64,000 nucleotides of DNA from positions 124,001 to 188,000 of the forward strand of contig NZ_CP060414.2 of NCBI RefSeq assembly GCF_014297595.2. Direction: 5' to 3'. The notes below the pieces were generated by a model. The model saw nothing but the letters and a program-made list of their open reading frames with translations. It had not been told where the DNA came from and ran no database searches. This DNA is from Neisseria musculi (lineage in GTDB: Bacteria > Pseudomonadota > Gammaproteobacteria > Burkholderiales > Neisseriaceae). The position numbers and the translations under genes were made by a program. Positions 1 through 9,096 of the stretch are shown here, one piece after another. Each line of letters starts with the position of its first letter. The stretch's first letter is position 1.

Positions 1-486
1 GCCGCGCAAACCGCGTTGCAGTCAGCGCGGATAGACGACAGTCAATTAGAAGGCAAACGCACGGTTTGGCTGAACCCTAAGCGGCAGAGTATTTCATTTG
101 CCGAGCCTGCCGCCGGGCATGAGCGCGAAACAGGGCAGGCAGAAGACGGCAACGTGTTTGCAGAAACCGAAGAAACCTTAGAGGCCGGGGAATGGCTGCC
201 GGTTACGGTGAAAGTTATTAATCCACATGTTGATCCGCGCAAGCCGGTGATGTGTTTGTCGGAGCAGGAGTTGTTGGAACGCTTAACCCGCCGGCTGCGT
301 CCGCACCTCACCGATGCAGTGGCGGGCATGGTGCGGGTGGCGGTGCAGAAGCAAACTGCAGCTCTCACGTATCAGCTTCAGCAGATTTTGAGCGAGCAGG
401 CGCCCGCCTTGGTGGAAGAAATTCTCGATTACAATCTTAAAGCCGCTATGTCGGAAATCAAATACAGCCTGAAATATAAACGCTGA
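1..486 (+). CDS. Conserved hypothetical protein, 5' end cut by window edge
   Basis: The reading frame is open from base 1 to the stop at 484-486, so the gene very probably starts before the window; the first in-window start would be TTG at 16. About 160 residues are visible. The N-terminal two thirds is acidic and low in structure (many Glu, Asp, Ala). The last 80 residues are predicted amphipathic helices rich in Leu, Gln and Ala and end in a basic tail (KYSLKYKR). No catalytic motif, signal peptide or membrane segment is visible in the part present. I do not recognise the family. A run of DUS words follows the stop and separates it from the next gene. The protein-like composition and neisserial codon use support a real gene. 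Confidence 0.6.
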   Translation, partial: AAQTALQSARIDDSQLEGKRTVWLNPKRQSISFAEPAAGHERETGQAEDGNVFAETEETLEAGEWLPVTVKVINPHVDPRKPVMCLSEQELLERLTRRLRPHLTDAVAGMVRVAVQKQTAALTYQLQQILSEQAPALVEEILDYNLKAAMSEIKYSLKYKR

Positions 487-777
487 TACCTGCCGTATCA
501 TGAAGGCAGGCCGTCTGAAACCGGGTTTCGGTAAGCGGCTCGGGCGAAAAATATGTTTTGCGTAAGCGGTTTTGCAGAGGCTTTGGGATTTCAGACGGCC
601 TTAACGGTTCGAGGGCTTTTGAAAAGGTTTGCAGCGTATATTGGATATTGAGCCGTTTGAAAAATCCGGCAAGTTTTGTGCCGGCAGGTTTTCAGACGGC
701 CTGTAAAGGATTGAGCAGATTCTGAAAGGTTTCTGCACATATTGGGCCGTCTGAAAAATTCAAATAAACAGCGTTGC

Positions 778-1242
778 ATGAACAGAAAAATGAAGAAAAA
801 CCTGATTTGGGCGGCGGTGGCTGCTGCCGTATGGTTCGGTTATCAGCATTGGCAGAATCAGCCGCAGCAACCGACACCGCAGGGGGTGCAGACAGAGGGA
901 CGGCAGAGGGTCGGGCAAATCCTTCAGACGGCCTATGAACAAAAGCAGAGCAATATCCAAGTGGAGGGTAGCGGCGTGGTGGTGAAAACCCTGCCGGACG
1001 ACAACAAAGGATCGCGCCACCAGCGTTTTATTCTCAAGCTGGCCGGCGGGCAAACGCTGCTGGTGGCACACAACATCGATTTGGCTCAGAAAATCAAAGG
1101 GCTGAAAAAAGGCGATACGGTGGATTTTTACGGCGAATACGAATGGTCGCAACAAGGCGGCGTGATTCATTGGACGCACCACGACCCGAAAGGCCGCCAT
1201 GCCGATGGCTGGTTGAAGCATAACGGGATCATGTATCAATAA
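778..1242 (+). CDS. DUF3465 domain protein with N-terminal membrane anchor or signal
   Basis: The protein begins with a basic N-terminus followed by a hydrophobic stretch (IWAAVAAAVWFGY), fitting an uncleaved anchor or signal peptide and a periplasmic location. The C-terminal ~100 residues match DUF3465 in my memory of the family: a compact beta-rich region with GDTVDFYGEYEWS, then WTHHDPKGRHADGW near the end. Function is unknown; the fold resembles small OB-like domains (inference). ATG 778 is used here; ATG 790 (MKKNLIW) is equally possible, and neither has a strong ribosome site. The gene stands alone and is followed by a terminator at 1312-1366. An in-gene DUS (917-928 area) fits the host genome. 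Confidence 0.75.
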   Translation: MNRKMKKNLIWAAVAAAVWFGYQHWQNQPQQPTPQGVQTEGRQRVGQILQTAYEQKQSNIQVEGSGVVVKTLPDDNKGSRHQRFILKLAGGQTLLVAHNIDLAQKIKGLKKGDTVDFYGEYEWSQQGGVIHWTHHDPKGRHADGWLKHNGIMYQ

Positions 1243-1311
1243 ACCGAAGCCGCTGATTCATTTACTTAAAAAACAACACCTTAAAAACTTAAAAAACAAC
1301 CTAACGAAGCA

Positions 1312-1366
1312 AACTGCACCCCACAACTCGGACTCACTGCCCGATTGATGGGGTGCAGTTTTTTTA
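1312..1366 (+). terminator. Rho-independent terminator after DUF3465 gene
   Basis: An 11-bp stem (AACTGCACCCC at 1312 pairing with GGGGTGCAGTT ending at 1360) is followed by a T run. The loop is long (about 26 nt) and holds a second small inverted repeat. It sits 70 bp after the DUF3465 stop. Confidence 0.6.
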
Positions 1367-1814
1367 TGGCGGCATCCATCATGGCGGCACCCATCGGCGG
1401 GGGAAAATGGGGTAATACCGCCTGCAAACGCCCGCTCCGGCCGAGTGTGCCGACGGGTGCCGTGTCGGCAATATGCAGAGAAAGGTCTGAAACCTAAATC
1501 CAAAAAATCCGATGAAGCAACAGTTTGAGCCGGTGCAAGCCGGCCGTCTGAAAATCAGCCGGGGCTGCTGAAAGGCGGGCTTGGCTTAAAGCAGGAGCGG
1601 CTGTGATAAAAAGCCGGCAGTTTGATCGGATTCGGATTGTCGGAAAAAGCAGGGTTGTTTACACTTTTTATGCCTAAGGGCTTTTATTATTGCTGCTGAA
1701 ATAATGGTGTGGAGCAGGCCGGCGGTGCGCTGTGGTAAGCCTCCCTGCTTGCAAAGGGGGAGGGGCGCGGGTTTGTTGGAGGGCTGTCTGAATAGGATTA
1801 AGTTAGAATGAAAA
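1367..1814. other. Gene-free stretch with a transposon-end fragment
   Basis: No convincing gene is present. It contains DUS words and, at about 1656-1690, a sequence starting GTTGTTTACACTTTTT. The same 16 bases begin the inverted-repeat element at 19131, so this is probably a solo end of the same small mobile element. The rest shows nothing I can name. Confidence 0.4.
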
Positions 1815-1847
1815 GGGCTGAATCCTGTTTGATATAGGATTCAGCTC
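1815..1847 (-). terminator. Terminator for the tRNA-Ser pair
   Basis: A 12-bp nearly perfect stem (GGGCTGAATCCT at 1815-1826 with AGGATTCAGCTC at 1836-1847) is followed on the minus strand by TTTTCATTCT. It lies 80 bp downstream of the tRNA genes in their direction of transcription. Confidence 0.6.
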
Positions 1848-1925
1848 TTTGAAGTTAAAGCCGCTTGATTGATGGTTAAACTGTTTAAGTTGGGGCAGGC
1901 TGAAATCGGGCGGGTTGTTTTTATT

Positions 1926-2015
1926 TGGCGGAGGCGGTGAGATTCGAACTCACGGAGGGCGCAAACCCTCGACGGTTTTCAAGACCGCTGCATTAAACCG
2001 CTCTGCCACACCTCC
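1926..2015 (-). tRNA. tRNA-Ser(UGA), copy 1
   Basis: Read on the minus strand this is a 90-nt class II tRNA with a long variable arm. It starts GGAGGTGTGGCAGAG and ends GTTCGAATCTCACCGCC...CCA, with the CCA encoded. The anticodon loop is CTTGAAA, anticodon TGA, which reads UCA and related serine codons. A second, nearly identical gene lies 23 bp upstream in the direction of transcription, so both are probably made from one precursor. Confidence 0.95.
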
Positions 2016-2038
2016 GGTTTTGTGCTGGATTTCAAGAT

Positions 2039-2128
2039 TGGCGGAAGCGGTGAGATTCGAACTCACGGAGGGCGCAAACCCTCGACGGTTTTCAAGACCG
2101 CTGCATTAAACCGCTCTGCCACGCTTCC
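2039..2128 (-). tRNA. tRNA-Ser(UGA), copy 2
   Basis: It has the same 90-nt structure and TGA anticodon as copy 1. It differs from copy 1 only in the acceptor stem: GGAAGCG pairs with CGCTTCC here, whereas copy 1 has GGAGGTG with CGCCTCC. The changes are paired, so the stem is kept in both. This indicates an old tandem duplication in which both copies remain under selection. Confidence 0.95.
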
Positions 2129-2209
2129 GTTTCTTGAAGGCGGAAATGTTATCGCAAAATAGTGCGCCTGCCAAGCATTTTGCGCCGCCAGGGCATTAGT
2201 TTTTTGTTT

Positions 2210-2989
2210 TTATTTGTATTGTTCCTTCCTTAAAAATATCCATTCGTTTTCGCCGGACGCGGCAGCGTTAAACGCATAGCCTTCATAGTCGAAATTTTTC
2301 AATGCTTCCGGTTCGGTGATGCGGTGTTTGGCGGCATAGCGCACCATCAGGCCGCGGGCGCGCTTGGCATAAAAGCTGATGATTTTGTATTGCCCGTTTT
2401 TTTCGTCTTTAAACACGGGGGTAATCAGGCGGGCATTGAGTTTGGCAGTATCGACTGCTTTGAAGTATTCCTGCGAGGCCAGATTAACCAGTGTGTTGCC
2501 GCCGCTTTCCTCCAGCGTTTGGTTGAGCAGTCCGGTGATGCGCCCGCCCCAGAATTCGTAAAGGTTTTTGCCGCGTGAGTTGGCAAACGGCGTACCCATT
2601 TCCAAACGGTAGGGCTGCATCAGATCAAGCGGGCGCAGCAGGCCGTAGAGACCGGAGAGCAGGCGTACACGGCTTTGAAGATAGGCAACGGATTGGTTGT
2701 CAAGCGAGGATGCGTCCAGGCCTTCATACACATCGCCGTTAAACATATACACGGCCTGCTTGGCGTTTTGGGGGGTAAAGGGTGTGTGCCAAGCGGCGTT
2801 GCGCTCGGCGTTGAGCAGGGCGATTTTGTCGGAAACATGCATCAGTTCGGTGATTTGCTGCGGCGCAAGCAGGCACACTTCGGCCATCAGTTTCCCGGCT
2901 TCGGCAAGCAGTGCGGGCTGTGTGTATTCGGTAACCGGGGCGGGGTCTTTTTCGTTGAGGTTTTTGGCGGGTGAGAGAACGAAAAGCAT
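2210..2989 (-). CDS. yaaA: YaaA/UPF0246 peroxide-stress protein
   Basis: The product is 259 residues, the usual size for the YaaA (DUF328) family, which protects DNA and proteins under peroxide stress by lowering free iron. The family start [11 protein letters not shown] is at the N-terminus. A conserved basic stretch, [13 protein letters not shown], lies near the C-terminus. The frame stays open for another ~100 codons upstream of 2989, but that part carries translated DUS and no family similarity, so the start at 2989 is chosen by family alignment. It is convergent with nothing: the tRNA pair lies downstream and nadE upstream, both also on the minus strand. It is cytoplasmic, and no regulator site was seen. 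Confidence 0.9.
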   Translation of the reverse strand: MLFVLSPAKNLNEKDPAPVTEYTQPALLAEAGKLMAEVCLLAPQQITELMHVSDKIALLNAERNAAWHTPFTPQNAKQAVYMFNGDVYEGLDASSLDNQSVAYLQSRVRLLSGLYGLLRPLDLMQPYRLEMGTPFANSRGKNLYEFWGGRITGLLNQTLEESGGNTLVNLASQEYFKAVDTAKLNARLITPVFKDEKNGQYKIISFYAKRARGLMVRYAAKHRITEPEALKNFDYEGYAFNAAASGENEWIFLRKEQYK

Positions 2990-3150
2990 ATCGGTGGGCT
3001 TTGGTGGTGGTTCAGACGGCCTTAACTTTAGTGGCGGCGCGGCGGTTTGGCAAGTTTTGCGGTGTTGCGATATTTTATGGCTGTGATTGTTTGAATGGAG
3101 GGCAGGCCGTCTGAAAACGGTTTTCGGACGGCCTGTTTGGGTGATGGGGG

Positions 3151-3948
3151 TTACGGTGCCAATAGCGCAGGGGGTATACCGCATACGGGAATCGGATTGA
3201 TTTTGTGCTGCATGGCCTGATGCAGGCGGGTGTAGGTTTCCAGCACTTCGCGTTGGCGGCCGGTAAAGTCTTCGGGGGTGTTCCAGCCATATACGCCCAT
3301 TGCCCATTCCAGCTCGGGATAGGTGGCGCCGATCTGCTGTTCGTCAGTACGGTCGGTGTCCCACAAACCATCGGTGGGCGGGGCGGATTGGATGGATTGC
3401 GACACATCGAGTGCGGCGGCCAGTTGGTAAACCTGGCTTTTGAGCAGGCCGGCTATCGGACTGATGTCCACGCCGCCGTCACCGTATTTGGTGAAAAAGC
3501 CTACGCCGAAATCTTCTATTTTGTTGCCGGTGCCGGTAACCAGCAGGCCGTTGATTTGGCCATAGTAATAAAGCGTTACCATGCGCAGGCGCGATCGGGC
3601 ATTGGCCAAGGCGAGCTGCTTGGCGGGGTAGTCGGCTTCATCGACATCAACGGTGGCGGCGAAAGTGTCGAAAGCGGGGGTGAGGTTGATGCTCATGCCC
3701 TGCACGTTGTCGGGAAAGCGTTTTTTCAAATCTTCGATATGGGCTTGGGCGCGTCCGGACTGGTCGGCTTTCTGGCGGATGGGCATTTCGAGCAGCAGGG
3801 TGGGCAGGCCGGTGCGGGCGGTTAAAACGGATACCACGGCGGAATCCACTCCGCCCGACACGCCGACAACAAAGCCTTTGGCTCGGGCGGTGGCGGCGTA
3901 ATCTTTGAGCCAGCCGACAATATGGTCGATTACGGCTTGGGTTTGCAT
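3151..3948 (-). CDS. nadE: NH3-dependent NAD+ synthetase
   Basis: The 265-residue protein catalyses the last step of NAD synthesis, adenylating and amidating deamido-NAD with ammonia. The ATP-pyrophosphatase loop SGGVDSA is at residues 31-37, and [19 protein letters not shown] is the family's NaAD/ATP-binding stretch. No glutaminase domain is present, so ammonia is the expected donor. Start 3948 (MQTQAV) is preferred over 3966 because AAAGGA lies just upstream of 3948 at good spacing and inside the longer version. It is cytoplasmic. The product is the substrate of NadK, encoded separately at 17.7-18.6 kb. It is followed by DUS pairs before yaaA. Confidence 0.95.
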   Translation of the reverse strand: MQTQAVIDHIVGWLKDYAATARAKGFVVGVSGGVDSAVVSVLTARTGLPTLLLEMPIRQKADQSGRAQAHIEDLKKRFPDNVQGMSINLTPAFDTFAATVDVDEADYPAKQLALANARSRLRMVTLYYYGQINGLLVTGTGNKIEDFGVGFFTKYGDGGVDISPIAGLLKSQVYQLAAALDVSQSIQSAPPTDGLWDTDRTDEQQIGATYPELEWAMGVYGWNTPEDFTGRQREVLETYTRLHQAMQHKINPIPVCGIPPALLAP

Positions 3949-4273
3949 AGGGTATCCTTTCAGCAAGAAACAGGTTTAACGGCAATAAATGTAATGTATC
4001 GTTATTTTAATCTTTGTTAAAGTAAAAATTATAATGAGTTTATGGTGTGCGGCCGGTATGGAAATAAAGCCACAGTCTGCCAGTATATTGAGACAGACGG
4101 ATATTGTATAAGTTTCAGACGGCATGGTTAATGTTTATTTTTGTTAAGGTAAAAATAGGCCGGAGGCCGTCTGAAAAAAGCATAGGGGCAACTTGTTTTT
4201 ACGCCTTGTAAAAACCATGCCAGCCCCCCATGTTGGGCTGCATCCGAATCATTATTCAGAAGAGTTTGGAATC

Positions 4274-4822
4274 ATGAATTTAGCAGACCATTTTTTGGTG
4301 GCCATGCCTTCGTTGGACGACCCGTTTTTCGAGGGCAGCGTGGTTTATTTGTGCCAACACGGAGAAGAGGGCGCGTTGGGCATTGTGATCAACAAACCTT
4401 CCCCCGTTACCATGGATTTGATTTTTGCCGCTGCCGACAGCGCCATTCCCGAGCGTTTTCAAAACGAGTGGGTGATGATGGGCGGCCCCGTCCAAATCGA
4501 CCGCGGTTATGTGGTACACACGCCGGTGGGCAACTGGCAGAGCAGCTTGACGGTTAACGGCAAGGTGGCACTGACCACTTCGCGCGACATCATCGAAAAC
4601 CTGTCACGGCCGGGTGCAGTTGAAAAAGCCGTGGTCAGCATCGGTTATTCGAGCTGGGAGGCAGGCCAGCTTGAGCGGGAACTTTCAGAAAACGCGTGGC
4701 TTACCGTGCCGGCCGATACGCATATTTTGTTTGATCTGCCCTATGAAGAGCGTTATGGGGCGGCATTTGCCAAAATCGGCGTAAACCCCGGCATGATGAT
4801 GAGCGGAGCCGGCCATGCTTGA
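4274..4822 (+). CDS. algH: YqgE/AlgH family protein (UPF0301)
   Basis: The protein is 182 residues with the family marks [19 protein letters not shown] at the N-terminus, [10 protein letters not shown] at 34-42 and MMGGPVQ near 68-74. Biochemical function is unknown; AlgH/YqgE proteins are small cytoplasmic proteins conserved in proteobacteria. The start at 4274 is set by family alignment; an upstream in-frame extension to 4193 has no similarity. Its stop overlaps the start of ruvX by 8 bases (ATGCTTGA). This algH-ruvX pairing is widely conserved and implies translational coupling. Codon use is normal for the window. Confidence 0.9.
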   Translation: MNLADHFLVAMPSLDDPFFEGSVVYLCQHGEEGALGIVINKPSPVTMDLIFAAADSAIPERFQNEWVMMGGPVQIDRGYVVHTPVGNWQSSLTVNGKVALTTSRDIIENLSRPGAVEKAVVSIGYSSWEAGQLERELSENAWLTVPADTHILFDLPYEERYGAAFAKIGVNPGMMMSGAGHA

Positions 4823-5303
4823 AGCACCGCACGGCACCACATTGGCGTTCGATTTCGGCGAGGTGCGCATAGGCGTGGCCGAGGGTGATGCAGAGGTGGG
4901 CACGACGCATCCGATTGCAACGGTAACGGGCATCGGCAACGAAGCCAAGTTTGCCGCTATCGATAAACTGGTGCGCGAATGGCAGCCGAAGCAGTTTGTG
5001 GTGGGGCTGCCGGTTCACGCCGATGGCAGCGGACACCGTTTGACCTGCTTGAGCCGCAAGTTTGGCCGCCGTCTGCACGGGCGTTTCAAACTGCCTGTAT
5101 ATTGGGTGGACGAGCGGATGTCGTCGCTGTATGCCGAAAGCCTGCTGGCCGAAGCCCGGGTGTTCGGCAGAAAGCAGAAAGCCCTGCTTGACCAAGTGGC
5201 GGCACAGGCGATTTTGCAGGGCTTTTTCGAGGGCGGCGCGGCGGAATTTTTCAACGGCAGGGAAGGTGGGCAGACGGGGCAAACCATACATCAGGCCGTC
5301 TGA
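4815..5303 (+). CDS. ruvX: RuvX/YqgF Holliday-junction resolvase-like protein
   Basis: The protein is 162 residues. It has the RNase H-like fold signature [13 protein letters not shown] at 10-22 (metal-binding Asp13), then [17 protein letters not shown] and [12 protein letters not shown]. Family members act in pre-16S rRNA processing and/or as Holliday-junction nucleases in the cytoplasm. It overlaps algH by 8 bp, so the two form an operon. The C-terminus is about 15 residues longer than usual because the frame runs into a DUS hairpin: the TGA stop at 5301-5303 lies inside a 25-bp perfect stem (5281-5333). The last residues ([12 protein letters not shown]) are therefore encoded by terminator DNA. 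Confidence 0.9.
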   Translation: MLEAPHGTTLAFDFGEVRIGVAEGDAEVGTTHPIATVTGIGNEAKFAAIDKLVREWQPKQFVVGLPVHADGSGHRLTCLSRKFGRRLHGRFKLPVYWVDERMSSLYAESLLAEARVFGRKQKALLDQVAAQAILQGFFEGGAAEFFNGREGGQTGQTIHQAV

Positions 5304-5333
5304 AACGGTTTCAGACGGCCTGATGTATGGTTT
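5281..5333. terminator. 25-bp perfect DUS hairpin containing the ruvX stop
   Basis: The arms at 5281-5305 and 5309-5333 are perfectly complementary with a 3-nt loop (CGG), and each arm holds one DUS. It is the strongest hairpin seen in the window. It overlaps the last codons and stop of ruvX, so termination and end of translation coincide. Confidence 0.75.
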
Positions 5334-5366
5334 GTTCTGCCGTGTGATAAGCAGCCGTTGTGGTGC

Positions 5367-5463
5367 TAGTGAACCCACTTATTTTGATATAAGGCAGACA
5401 GTGCAGAGTGCGGCAAGATGTGGCAGAGCTGCTATAACGAAAAATAAAGTGGGTTGGCTGTAT
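5367..5463. repeat. Small inverted-repeat element, possibly a diverged Correia-type MITE
   Basis: About 97 bp bounded by AACCCACTTATTTT (5372) and its near complement AAAATAAAGTGGGTT (5441-5455), with TAGTG outside the left arm. The core (AGGCAGACAG...GCGGCAAG) recalls the Correia core, but the ends do not match the usual TATAGTGGATTAA well. It sits directly beside the IS1595 insertion. Confidence 0.35.
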
Positions 5464-5470
5464 ATTTAAA

Positions 5471-6180
5471 GGGGCTGACGTAGATTAGCGGTCATGACAG
5501 GCTGCTAAAATGAAGATAACAAACTGTAAATTAAGCAAAAAAGCACAGAAGACTACTCAGATATTTTGTGCCGGAAGTTACCGCCGTTCGGCTGCCGATG
5601 TCTTGGGTATCCGGCCCAACACCGCCATACTCTTTTACCGCAAAATCCGCCTCGTCATCAGCCGTCATTCGGCCTTGGAGGCCGATCAGGTTTTTGAAGG
5701 TTCCGTAAAGTCAGATGAGCGCTGCTCCGGCGGTAAGCGCAAAGGAAAACGCGGCACAGGAGCCGCAGGCAAAGTGGTGGTTTTCGGTATCCTCAAACAT
5801 GGCGGCAAGGTTTATACCGTGGTCGTGGATAACGCCAAAAAAGAGAGTTTGTTGCCTGTTATTGCGAAGAAAATCATGCCGGACAGTGTGGTGTATACCG
5901 ACAGTTTAAGCAGCGATGATGTCCCGGATGTCGGCGGTTTTCACCACCATAGGATTAACCACGGCAAGACATTTGCTCAGAGGCAAAACCACATCAACGG
6001 CATCGGGAATTTTTGGAATCAGGCCAAGCGTGTGCTGCGCAAATACAACGGAATCGACCGAAAGTCTTTTCCCCTATTCTTGAAAGAATGCGGGTTTCGT
6101 TTTAACTTTGGCACACCAAGTGAGCAGTTGAAAATCTTGCGGGATTGGTGTGGTATTTAGGGCTAAGCTACTTCAACCCC
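5471..6180 (+). mobile_element. IS1595-family insertion sequence, complete, with 8-bp target duplication
   Basis: This 710-bp element has imperfect 19-bp terminal inverted repeats (GGGGCTGACGTAGATTAGC at 5471; the complement of GGGGTTGAAGTAGCTTAGC at the right end). It is flanked on both sides by TATTTAAA (5463-5470 and 6181-6188). An 8-bp duplication is typical of the IS1595 family, so both ends are secure. The element lies between ruvX and glyA and breaks no recognisable gene. Confidence 0.9.
5510..6160 (+). CDS. IS1595-family (IS1016-like) transposase
   Basis: The protein is 216 residues with no internal stop. The N-terminal part holds RSAADVLGI and LFYRKIRLVIS. The DDE/ISXO2-like domain follows, with VKSDE, GGKRKGKRG, AAGKVVVFGILK, VVYTD, HINGIGNFWNQAKRVLRKYNGI and LFLKECGFRFNFG. 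The first two acidic residues (SDE and YTD) are present. In the third conserved block the usual NGIE.FW reads NGIGNFW, and the YFGG motif after the first Asp reads CSGG, so activity may be lost even though the frame is intact. It catalyses movement of the element at 5471-6180. Other remnants of the same family occur at 7.8, 17.0, 49.6, 54.1 and 63.9 kb. Confidence 0.85.
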   Translation: MKITNCKLSKKAQKTTQIFCAGSYRRSAADVLGIRPNTAILFYRKIRLVISRHSALEADQVFEGSVKSDERCSGGKRKGKRGTGAAGKVVVFGILKHGGKVYTVVVDNAKKESLLPVIAKKIMPDSVVYTDSLSSDDVPDVGGFHHHRINHGKTFAQRQNHINGIGNFWNQAKRVLRKYNGIDRKSFPLFLKECGFRFNFGTPSEQLKILRDWCGI

Positions 6181-6198
6181 TATTTAAAAGATATTTAA

Positions 6199-6230
6199 AA
6201 GGCCGTCTGAAATTTTTTCAGACGGCCTTT
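6199..6230. terminator. DUS-pair terminator downstream of glyA
   Basis: AAGGCCGTCTGAA pairs with TTCAGACGGCCTT across a 6-nt loop, 20 bp past the glyA stop on the minus strand. It would also stop rightward reading out of the IS. Confidence 0.7.
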
Positions 6231-6250
6231 GGCTGCACGCGTATCTTCAA

Positions 6251-7501
6251 TCAAGATCCGTAAACAGGATTTTTTTCGCACAAAGCAGTCGCCGCTTTGG
6301 CCACGCGGTTTAATGTGGCTTCGTCTTCCGGGTTTTCCAGCACATCGGCCACCAGATTGGCCAGCTCGCGGGCATCGGCTTCGGTAAAGCCGCGGGTGGT
6401 GATGGCGGCGGTGCCGACTCGGATGCCCGAGGTAACAAACGGTTTTTCAGGGTCGTTGGGAATGGCGTTTTTGTTGATGGTGATATGTGCTTTGCCCAAG
6501 GCTTCTTCGGCGGCTTTGCCGGTGATGTTTTTCGGCCGCAGATCCACCAGGAAAACGTGGCTTTCGGTGCGGCCGGAAATAATGCGCAGGCCGCGTTTTA
6601 CCAGCTCTTCGGCCATTGCCGCCGCATTGGTTTTCACCTGTTTGGCGTAGTTTTTGAACCCGGGCTCCAGCGCTTCTTTGAATGCCACGGCTTTGGCAGC
6701 AATCACGTGCATCAGCGGACCGCCTTGCAGACTGGGGAAAATTGCCGAGTTGAGGGCTTTTTCGTGGGTGTTGTCGCGACAAAGAATCACGCCGCCGCGC
6801 GGGCCGCGCAGGGTTTTGTGGGTGGTGGTGGTTACGAAGTCGGCAAAAGGCACAGGGTTGGGGTATTCGCCGCCCGCCACCAAGCCGGCGTAGTGCGCCA
6901 TATCGACAAACAGATATGCCCCTGCTTTATCGGCGATTTCGCGGAACTTCGCCCAATCGATTTTCAGCGCGTAGGCCGATGCGCCGGCCACAATCATTTT
7001 CGGTTTGTGTTCCATCGCCAAGCGTTCCACTTCGGCATAATCGAGCACTTCGTTTTCGTCCAAACCGTAAGTAACCGCGTGATACAGTTTGCCGGAAATA
7101 TTGACGCTTGCGCCGTGGGTGAGGTGCCCGCCGTGCGCCAGGCTCATGCCCAAAATGGTGTCGCCGGGTTTTAAAACCGCTGCGTAAACCGCTTGGTTTG
7201 CCTGCGATCCGGAATGCGGCTGTACATTGGCGTATTCGGCACCAAACAGTTTTTTTACACGGTCGATAGCCAGCTGTTCGGCGATATCGACATATTCGCA
7301 GCCGCCGTAATAGCGCTTGGCTGGATAGCCTTCGGCGTATTTGTTGGTGAGCTGGCTGCCTTGCGCTTCCATTACAGCGCAGCTCACATAGTTTTCAGAG
7401 GCGATCAGTTCGATGTGGTCTTGCTGGCGCCGCACTTCTTGCGCGATGGCCGCAGCCAGCTCGGGATCGTATTTTTCAACGGTTATGCTTTTGGAAAACA
7501 T
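6251..7501 (-). CDS. glyA: Serine hydroxymethyltransferase
   Basis: A 416-residue PLP enzyme that interconverts serine plus tetrahydrofolate with glycine plus methylene-tetrahydrofolate in the cytoplasm; it is the main source of one-carbon units. The PLP lysine is K229 in [24 protein letters not shown] near residue 31 and HSGSQAN near 96 are the expected substrate and cofactor loops. The start at 7501 ([12 protein letters not shown]) matches the family; AGGA lies about 10 nt upstream, and an in-frame extension to 7522 is not needed. No riboswitch is visible in the 235 bp before the next mobile element. The gene is monocistronic, with a DUS terminator just past the stop. Confidence 0.97.
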   Translation of the reverse strand: MFSKSITVEKYDPELAAAIAQEVRRQQDHIELIASENYVSCAVMEAQGSQLTNKYAEGYPAKRYYGGCEYVDIAEQLAIDRVKKLFGAEYANVQPHSGSQANQAVYAAVLKPGDTILGMSLAHGGHLTHGASVNISGKLYHAVTYGLDENEVLDYAEVERLAMEHKPKMIVAGASAYALKIDWAKFREIADKAGAYLFVDMAHYAGLVAGGEYPNPVPFADFVTTTTHKTLRGPRGGVILCRDNTHEKALNSAIFPSLQGGPLMHVIAAKAVAFKEALEPGFKNYAKQVKTNAAAMAEELVKRGLRIISGRTESHVFLVDLRPKNITGKAAEEALGKAHITINKNAIPNDPEKPFVTSGIRVGTAAITTRGFTEADARELANLVADVLENPEDEATLNRVAKAATALCEKNPVYGS

Positions 7502-7789
7502 GATGCAGAATCCTCGGGACAAGGTTGTGGAAGAGAGGAAAATTTCTAGTTATTGTAACCGAATTCATTTGGACAACGCATGAAAAATCCAACTTTATGG
7601 GGAAACCTTGTTTATGAAGCGATTATTAGTATTTTATTTAACCTTCTAAGCCCTTGTGTATTAATTGGTAACTATTTTCGCAACTTGTTGCTCTGTAGTT
7701 CTGCTTAAAGTAAGAAGTATAATAAAGATTGCTCTTTGAACTGCACACCAAAGTTAGACACTATCCTAACTTATTAGGTGTAGTTTTCT

Positions 7790-8997
7790 ATGGCAAAATA
7801 TTCAAACGAATTTAAATTAAAAGGGCTCTAGACTGGCAGCTTTATATAAATTTACTTTAAAAGCCCCCAAAGTTCGTGACTCAGTTCATCAGAGTTTCGG
7901 TTCCATCGCCATCCGCATTCCTTCAGGTGCAAATCAAAGTTTTTGGTTACGCCGTTGAATTTGGCGGGCCTTCGTTTGGTAAAACTCCGGAAGCTTTCAA
8001 TACCATTGATGCGCCCGGTACCATCCGCAAACTCATTTTGTCCGTGATTAACGCGCAAATGTTTAGAGTAGCCCGCATCGACCAGGCCGCTGTAACCGCG
8101 CCGGCTATCAGAATAAACAACACCCTCCAGAGAGACCTTTCCCAATATAACAGCTTGAAGTGTTTGCTTTTTACAATCAGAAACGATTTCGGTATAAACC
8201 CTGCCGTCTCTTTCGAAAATACCAAAGACGGGTTGTTTAAGCGTTCCTCTGCCACGCTTTGACTTGCCATGGAAACCGCGCTACAAATAGCTTTCATCAA
8301 CCTCCATGCTGCCGTAACAGGTCTTTTTGCCTGCTTTGGCAGCGGTATATTTCGTGCCTGAACATGCGATACCGGTGGTTGATGGTATTGCGGTTGAAGC
8401 CTGTCGGCAAAGCGGTTTTTGAGGCTTCTATACCGACACAAAAATGCTTGATAATTTTTTGAGCTGATGGTCACTTAACTTGGTGTTATATTTCATTTTT
8501 CCAGGCTAACAGAGCTATTCTGCTAGTCTAGAGCCTTAAAAGTAGTGAAATACTATTTGCAGGGACACGGCGAAAAACATACGGCCAAAGTCTTTTGTTT
8601 AGGCCATGCTGCCGGGCAGACACAGGCCGTCTGAAGGCGGTGTCGGGCCGGGGCGGCGGTACGGCGGTGCCAATGCCGTCCATCGTCCGTTCGAAAGAGG
8701 CCGGCAACGTTGCGCCGCTATCCTGCAACGCCGTTTCAAGGCGGAAAAGCCAAATGGGAAACGGGTAAGGGCTGCCACGGAGCTCAATAATGCGGGAGAA
8801 AAGTTGTATCTTTCTCCGCTGATGGATTGGTTCAACAAGGCAATCATCGGTTGCCGGATTCGATGCCGGTGGGGAAAAGCGCAACTGTTGCCGCTGACGG
8901 ACTGGTTTAACGGAGAAATCATCGGTTGCTGAATCCTACAACCCGGCGTTGTCGATTCGGTCGGGAAAATATTGAAAGAAGCATTTAAGCAATCAAG
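7790..8997 (+). pseudogene. IS3-family orfA/orfB, broken (first part)
   Basis: ATG 7790 begins MAKYSNEFKLK. After removing the IS1595 insert the frame continues as VVKYYLQGHGEKHTAKVFCLGHAA, a helix-turn-helix orfA start. It then joins abruptly to orfB-like sequence, with AAILQRRFKAEKPNGKRV, EKLYLSPLMDWFNKAIIGC and a repeat of WFNGEIIGC. The orfB portion is frameshifted and lacks the first catalytic Asp region, so no transposase can be made. The repeat of the WFN..IIGC segment within the copy is shared by the copies at 50 and 62 kb, so it is an old internal duplication. Confidence 0.65.
7824..8535 (-). mobile_element. IS1595-family element, inactive, inserted in IS3 orfA
   Basis: This 712-bp element has terminal repeats GGCTCTAGACTGGCAG (left) and GGCTCTAGACTAGCAG (right, complement). 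TTAAAAG is repeated at both flanks, giving a 7-bp clear match of the expected 8-bp duplication. The transposase on the minus strand is split between two frames (parts at 7852-8145 and 7947-8474) and includes RINGIESF, KFNGVTKNFDLHLKECGWRWN. It is a dead copy. Its insertion into the IS3 orfA frame gives the order of events. Confidence 0.8.
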
Positions 8998-9096
8998 ATA
9001 GTGTGTGAAAGTGTCAATGCCGTTGATGTATTCTTTCGGCAACAACCAAGCCGTGCCCTGCTTTTGCGGGGCATTTTTCTGTTTGGTATTGTTAAT

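Noticed and set aside
7502..7736. A riboswitch upstream of glyA
   Set aside because: No conserved aptamer-like pairing was visible in the leader; the stretch is AT-rich without long stems.
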